The translations under genes and the position numbers were made by a program. Under the pieces are notes generated by a model. The model was not told the DNA's origin and ran no database searches. It saw only the letters and a list, made by a program, of their open reading frames with translations. From Vineibacter terrae (GTDB taxonomy: Bacteria; Pseudomonadota; Alphaproteobacteria; Reyranellales; Reyranellaceae), in NCBI RefSeq assembly GCF_008039615.1, contig NZ_VDUZ01000004.1:62001-126000 (forward strand): a stretch of DNA of 64,000 bases, in the 5' to 3' direction. Shown here one piece after another: positions 60,686-64,000 of this stretch (the first letter of the stretch is position 1; the number at the start of each line of letters is the position of its first letter).

Positions 60686-61690
60686 ATGATGTTGCGATTG
60701 CCGATGGCGGCCGTGCTGGCAGGGATGCTTCTCGTGGGGGCGGCATCGTGGAAGGTGGCGGCCGCCGAGCCGGATCGCCCGCTGGTGCTGGAACGCACGA
60801 TCCGCCTGCGGGACATCGGCGGCCGGATCGGGCATATCGCCGTCGACGTCGCGCGCAAGCGGCTGTTCGTCGCCGAACTCGGCAACGACACCGTTGCTGT
60901 GGTCGATCTCGAGCGGGGCCGTGTCACCCATCGCATCGACGGCATGCGGGCGCCGCAGGGCATCGCCTACGCGCCGCGCGCCGACGTGCTGGCGATCACC
61001 AACGGCGGCGACGGCTCGGTGCGGCTGTTCCATGGTGCCGACCTGACATCAATGGCCACGGTGGCGCTGGAGAACAATGCCGACGCGATCCGGGTCGATC
61101 CCGGCAGTGGCCGCCTGATCGTGGGCTACGGCCGCGGCGGGCTGGCGGTGATCGACCCGTCCAAGGGAACGCTCGTGTCCACGATCAAGCTGCCGGCCCA
61201 TCCGGAAGGCTTTCAGATCGATCCGGGGACGGGGCGCCTGTTCGCCAATCTGCCCGACAGGCGCGAGATCGCCATCGTCGACCTGGCGGCAGGCAGGCAG
61301 GTCGGGTCATGGCCGGTCAAGGCGCAGGCCAATTTTGCGATGGCGATCGATCCGGCCGGATCGCGGTTGATCATCACGTCGCGGCGGCCGGCGCGCTTCG
61401 TCGTGCTCGACGCCAAGACCGGCGCCAGCCTGGTCAGCCAGCAGACATGCCGCGATTCCGACGATGTGTCCTTCGACGCCAAGCGCCAGCTCGCCTATGT
61501 CAGCTGCGGCGATGGCAGGCTCGACGTGTTCGCGATGGGCAATGGCTATCCCCGGCTGGCGCAGCTCACGACGCGGGCGGACGCACGCACCTCGCTGTTC
61601 GTGCCCGAGCTCGACCGCCTGTTCGTCGGCGCCCGTGCCGCGTTGCTGGGGACGAACGCGGCGGTCCTGGTGTTCCGGACGGGGTCGTAG
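60686..61690 (+). CDS. YncE/NHL-like beta-propeller secreted protein
   Basis: A 334-residue protein with a signal peptide (MAAVLAGMLLVGAASWKVAA) and a repeat structure typical of seven-bladed propellers: IGHIAVDVARKRLFVAELGN, APQGIAYAPRADVLAITNGG, ADAIRVDPGSGRLIVGYGRG, HPEGFQIDPGTGRLFANLPD, ANFAMAIDPAGSRLIITSRR, DDVSFDAKRQLAYVSCGDGR. These match YncE-like proteins of unknown role. The start codon has GGAG five bases upstream. Follows the CDF gene by 52 bp and may be cotranscribed with it. Confidence 0.88.
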   Translation: MMLRLPMAAVLAGMLLVGAASWKVAAAEPDRPLVLERTIRLRDIGGRIGHIAVDVARKRLFVAELGNDTVAVVDLERGRVTHRIDGMRAPQGIAYAPRADVLAITNGGDGSVRLFHGADLTSMATVALENNADAIRVDPGSGRLIVGYGRGGLAVIDPSKGTLVSTIKLPAHPEGFQIDPGTGRLFANLPDRREIAIVDLAAGRQVGSWPVKAQANFAMAIDPAGSRLIITSRRPARFVVLDAKTGASLVSQQTCRDSDDVSFDAKRQLAYVSCGDGRLDVFAMGNGYPRLAQLTTRADARTSLFVPELDRLFVGARAALLGTNAAVLVFRTGS

Positions 61691-61691
61691 G

Positions 61692-61840
61692 GAACGGCTA
61701 TCGGTGAAGATGAGTCGCGACTGTCATCCCGAGCGTAGCGAGGGATCTCCCGCGAATGACGCACCGTGCGTCGCTCGCAGGAGATCCCTCGCTGCGCTCG
61801 GGATGACGGGTGTGTGTCAGCGACCAGCGATTCCAGGTGC
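61692..61840. repeat. REP-like palindromic element, copy 6 (with extended flanks)
   Basis: Core 61723-61807 matches the other copies (GTCATCCCGAGCGTAGCGAG, ACGCACCGTGCGTC, inverted right arm). Its flanks CGGCTATCGGTG...TGAGTCG and AGCGACC...GCGATTCC match those of copy 1 at 3.3 kb, defining the extended ~145-bp unit. It separates the beta-propeller gene from the convergent autotransporter gene. Confidence 0.85.
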
Positions 61841-61882
61841 CAGGGATGGCGTGCGGGCGCCCGGAGGGCGCCCGCGGCGTGC

Positions 61883-64000
61883 TCAGAACCGTAGCGAGAC
61901 GGATCCCTTGACGGCGTGCTCGTAGGCCTTCGAGGCGAACTGCCCGCTGTAGGAGATGCCGAGCCTGGCGTAGGAAGCGACGTCGATGTCGACGCCGGCT
62001 TCGGTGATGAAGCTGTCACGGGCGATGGGCGCGCCGGCGGTGGTGAAGGGGTTGCCGCCGGTGCGGAAGGCGAGCCTGGTCTCGGGCGTGACGTCGCCGA
62101 AGGCATGGCGCCAGCCCAGGGTGGCGCGCAGGGTGACCGGTGTCTTGTCGCCGGCGTTGAAGGTCGTGGCGGCGCGCAGGCCGAGGGTCGAGAAGCCCAT
62201 GTCGAAGGACTGGCGACCGCCGGTGAGGGCGGCGACGGTGCCGGATTCGCTGATGCGTCCGGTGTGGTGGTTGAGCCAGGCGAGGCCGGCGAAGGGCTCG
62301 ACGGCGGCGCGGTCGAAGGCAAGGGCGTATCCGGCCTCGGCGAAGAGCTGGGCGGTGCGGGCGCTGTAGTCGGCCTTGAGGGTGTCGGCGACGCCGGGGA
62401 AGGCGACGCGGCGGCTGGTGTCGATGCTGTGCCAGGTCATGCTGGCGCCGGCGCGCAGGCCGATGGCGCCGAGCTGGCCGCCGCCGTAGAGCGCGAGGTG
62501 GTAATTGTCGCTGGTGCCGTTGGAGGAGCGCGCGTTGCTGTCGAAGGAGGAGCGGGTGTAGCCGGCGGCGAGGCCGACGCGCCAGGTCTGGTCGAAGGTG
62601 GCATCGACGCCGATGAGGAAGCCGCCCAGGGAGCGGCTGACGGCGGCGGCGTTGCCGTCGGCGCGCTGCTTGCCCCAGGCGCCGATGGCCTGGGTCCAGG
62701 CGGCCACCACGGTGTCGGTGGCCTGGGACTGGCCGGTGAGGTTGGCGCTCGGCGCGGCGGCGGTGAGGGAGGCGAGCGCGACGGCGCTGCCGTATCCCTG
62801 GCGCAGGCGGCCGGTGACGGCATCACGCAGGTGGTGGGACTCCTCGACGAGTGTTGAGGCGGCGCTGGCATGGATCTCGCCGGAGACGAGGTCGAAGGCC
62901 TGGCGCACGCTTTGCTGGTCGGGCAGGCTGGCGATGGCGTCGTGGACCGGGTTGCCGGCACCGAGGCTTTCGGCGGCGCGGCCGGCGGCGCACTGGTTGC
63001 GGGTAGCGGCGACGTCGCAGAAGGAGACGGCGTTGCGTGTGATGTCGAGATAGACGTTGTTGTTGTCGTAGGCGAGCGCCAGGTTGAGCAGCGGTGTGCT
63101 CTGGGTCATGTCGGCGAAGGTGCCGGTGATGCCGGTGTTGGCGGTGAGGATGGTGTAGCGGCTGCCGGCGGTGTAGACGCCGCCGGCCTTCTCGACACGC
63201 ACCGTGCCGTCCAGGGCAGCGGTGCCTGTGGCGATGATGCGGTCGGCGTTGTTGGCGGGATCGATCTCGACGAGGTAGGTCGAGCCGGCGGCGAAGGTGG
63301 CATTGCCGGCGACGTTGAGGGTGCCGATGGAGTTGCCGGGCGCAACGATGCCGCCCGACGCGGCGATGAATCCACCGATGGTGCCGGTGCCGCCCAGCGT
63401 GCCGCCGGCATTCACGGTGACGGTGCTGGCGATCGACCCGTTCACGGCCAGGCGTCCGCCGTCGACCGTGGTCGGGCCGCCATAGGTGCTGCTGCCGGTG
63501 AGGACCAGGGTGCCGGCGCCGGACTTGGTGAGCGAGCCGATGCCGCTGATCGGGGCCGCCAGGGTCAGGGTGTCGGTGAAGTTGGCGACGATCTGGCCGT
63601 CGTTGGTGATCTGCGGCGTGACGATCGTGCCGCCCAGTCCGCCGCTGCCGAGGTTGAGCGTGCTGCCGGCGAAGATCGTCGTGCCGCCGGTGGCGCTGAC
63701 GCTGCCGCCATCGGCCACCGTGACGACACCGGGTGTGATCAGTGGGCCGGGCTCGAGTATCATCGGCATGAGGCCGGCGCCGATGGCGAGCTCGCCCGTG
63801 ATGGCCCAGGTCGAGCCTTGCCCGGTCACTGTCGCGACCGGCAGCCCGTCAAAGCCGCCGACGGAAGCGCCACCGTTGCTGGCGAGCGTCGCACGGTTGG
63901 TGATGGTGAGCCCGCCGGCGACGCTGGTCGAGCCGGTTGCCGTCACGCTTGAGCCGGGTCCGTCGATGGCCATCGTGCCATTCACGGACAACTCACCGGT
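61883..64000 (-). CDS. Autotransporter with C-terminal beta-barrel, N-terminal part outside the window
   Basis: A type V secretion protein whose start lies beyond the right edge; 705 codons are visible. The passenger is made of repetitive beta-helix units (GSLTKSGAGTLVLTGSSTYG, then GGRLAVNGSIASTVTVNAGG and GGIVAPGNSIGTLNVAGNAT, the PATR-type pattern), then a linker region and an autotransporter barrel of about 270 residues (AWTQAIGAWGKQRADGNAAA, GVDATFDQTWRVGLAAGYTR, ending AVKGSVSLRF with terminal Phe). The passenger end may act as an adhesin or enzyme-free surface protein. It converges with the beta-propeller gene. Confidence 0.93.
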   Translation of the reverse strand, partial: TGELSVNGTMAIDGPGSSVTATGSTSVAGGLTITNRATLASNGGASVGGFDGLPVATVTGQGSTWAITGELAIGAGLMPMILEPGPLITPGVVTVADGGSVSATGGTTIFAGSTLNLGSGGLGGTIVTPQITNDGQIVANFTDTLTLAAPISGIGSLTKSGAGTLVLTGSSTYGGPTTVDGGRLAVNGSIASTVTVNAGGTLGGTGTIGGFIAASGGIVAPGNSIGTLNVAGNATFAAGSTYLVEIDPANNADRIIATGTAALDGTVRVEKAGGVYTAGSRYTILTANTGITGTFADMTQSTPLLNLALAYDNNNVYLDITRNAVSFCDVAATRNQCAAGRAAESLGAGNPVHDAIASLPDQQSVRQAFDLVSGEIHASAASTLVEESHHLRDAVTGRLRQGYGSAVALASLTAAAPSANLTGQSQATDTVVAAWTQAIGAWGKQRADGNAAAVSRSLGGFLIGVDATFDQTWRVGLAAGYTRSSFDSNARSSNGTSDNYHLALYGGGQLGAIGLRAGASMTWHSIDTSRRVAFPGVADTLKADYSARTAQLFAEAGYALAFDRAAVEPFAGLAWLNHHTGRISESGTVAALTGGRQSFDMGFSTLGLRAATTFNAGDKTPVTLRATLGWRHAFGDVTPETRLAFRTGGNPFTTAGAPIARDSFITEAGVDIDVASYARLGISYSGQFASKAYEHAVKGSVSLRF

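Noticed and set aside
3268-61840. CRISPR array from the repeated palindromes
   Set aside because: Copies are singly dispersed over 58 kb with no regular spacers and no cas genes.

Overview
The window is very GC-rich, densely packed chromosomal DNA with many ATGA-type overlaps and several GTG/TTG starts. The gene content fits an alphaproteobacterium: outer-membrane factors and a TonB receptor, a MerR-like regulator of the kind usually found beside ihfA, an FGE-domain kinase, and short REP-like palindromes after many genes. A member of the Rhodospirillales or Reyranella/Vineibacter-like group is a reasonable guess, but the sequence alone does not prove it. I saw no rRNA, tRNA, CRISPR array, transposase or integrase.

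Layout. 1-6.1 kb: a heavy-metal resistance locus with a CzcCBA-type RND efflux operon (the pump runs off the left edge), a His-rich P-type ATPase and a divergent MerR/CadR-like regulator, with a readable MerR-type promoter between the last two. 6.1-13.2 kb: small regulators, then a NarL-type two-component pair divergent from a TonB-dependent receptor. 13.2-29.2 kb: two fatty-acid desaturases (one with a GbsR-like regulator), a HigBA-like toxin-antitoxin pair, TPR and winged-helix/TolB/TPR proteins, a methyltransferase, an alpha/beta hydrolase, two tandem LuxR-type regulators, an amidohydrolase, HipBA and a TetR regulator. 29.4-37.4 kb: an FGE-domain kinase, metabolic enzymes, a compact sigma factor with a small partner, an ArsR-SRPBCC pair and a frameshifted OsmC gene. 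37.5-40.5 kb: a phage-like islet with an S24 repressor divergent from a LexA-like winged-helix protein and a DUF1376 replication-type protein. 40.8-49.3 kb: a TRIC-like channel, a pseudokinase, a frameshifted FAD oxidoreductase, a GST, two tandem LysR genes (one frameshifted) and a class III cyclase. 49.5-57.0 kb: a hydrolase, then a signalling cluster. 57-64 kb: a LysR regulator, a glycine-rich repeat protein, a cation diffusion facilitator, a beta-propeller protein and an autotransporter that runs off the right edge.

The most striking theme is a set of related envelope-signalling proteins, several with lost catalytic residues. Three share a divergent Hanks-kinase domain, one membrane span and an Ala/Lys/Arg-rich stalk. 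One (29.4 kb) keeps all catalytic motifs and ends in an FGE/SUMF1 domain. The other two (41.4 and 53.9 kb) have lost the nucleotide-binding lysine and other motifs and end in a peptidoglycan-binding-like domain. Next to the last one is a compact operon: a caspase-fold protein without the expected His/Cys pair but with a similar peptidoglycan-binding tail, a c-type-haem HAMP membrane sensor, and an apparently active Ser/Thr kinase. A response regulator with Glu in place of the phosphoacceptor Asp lies just beyond. I infer a cell-envelope stress or redox signalling network built partly from pseudoenzymes.

Three genes in 36.9-46.4 kb are each split by a one-base deletion, two of them at short homopolymers. 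Assembly error and real decay cannot be told apart from sequence alone.
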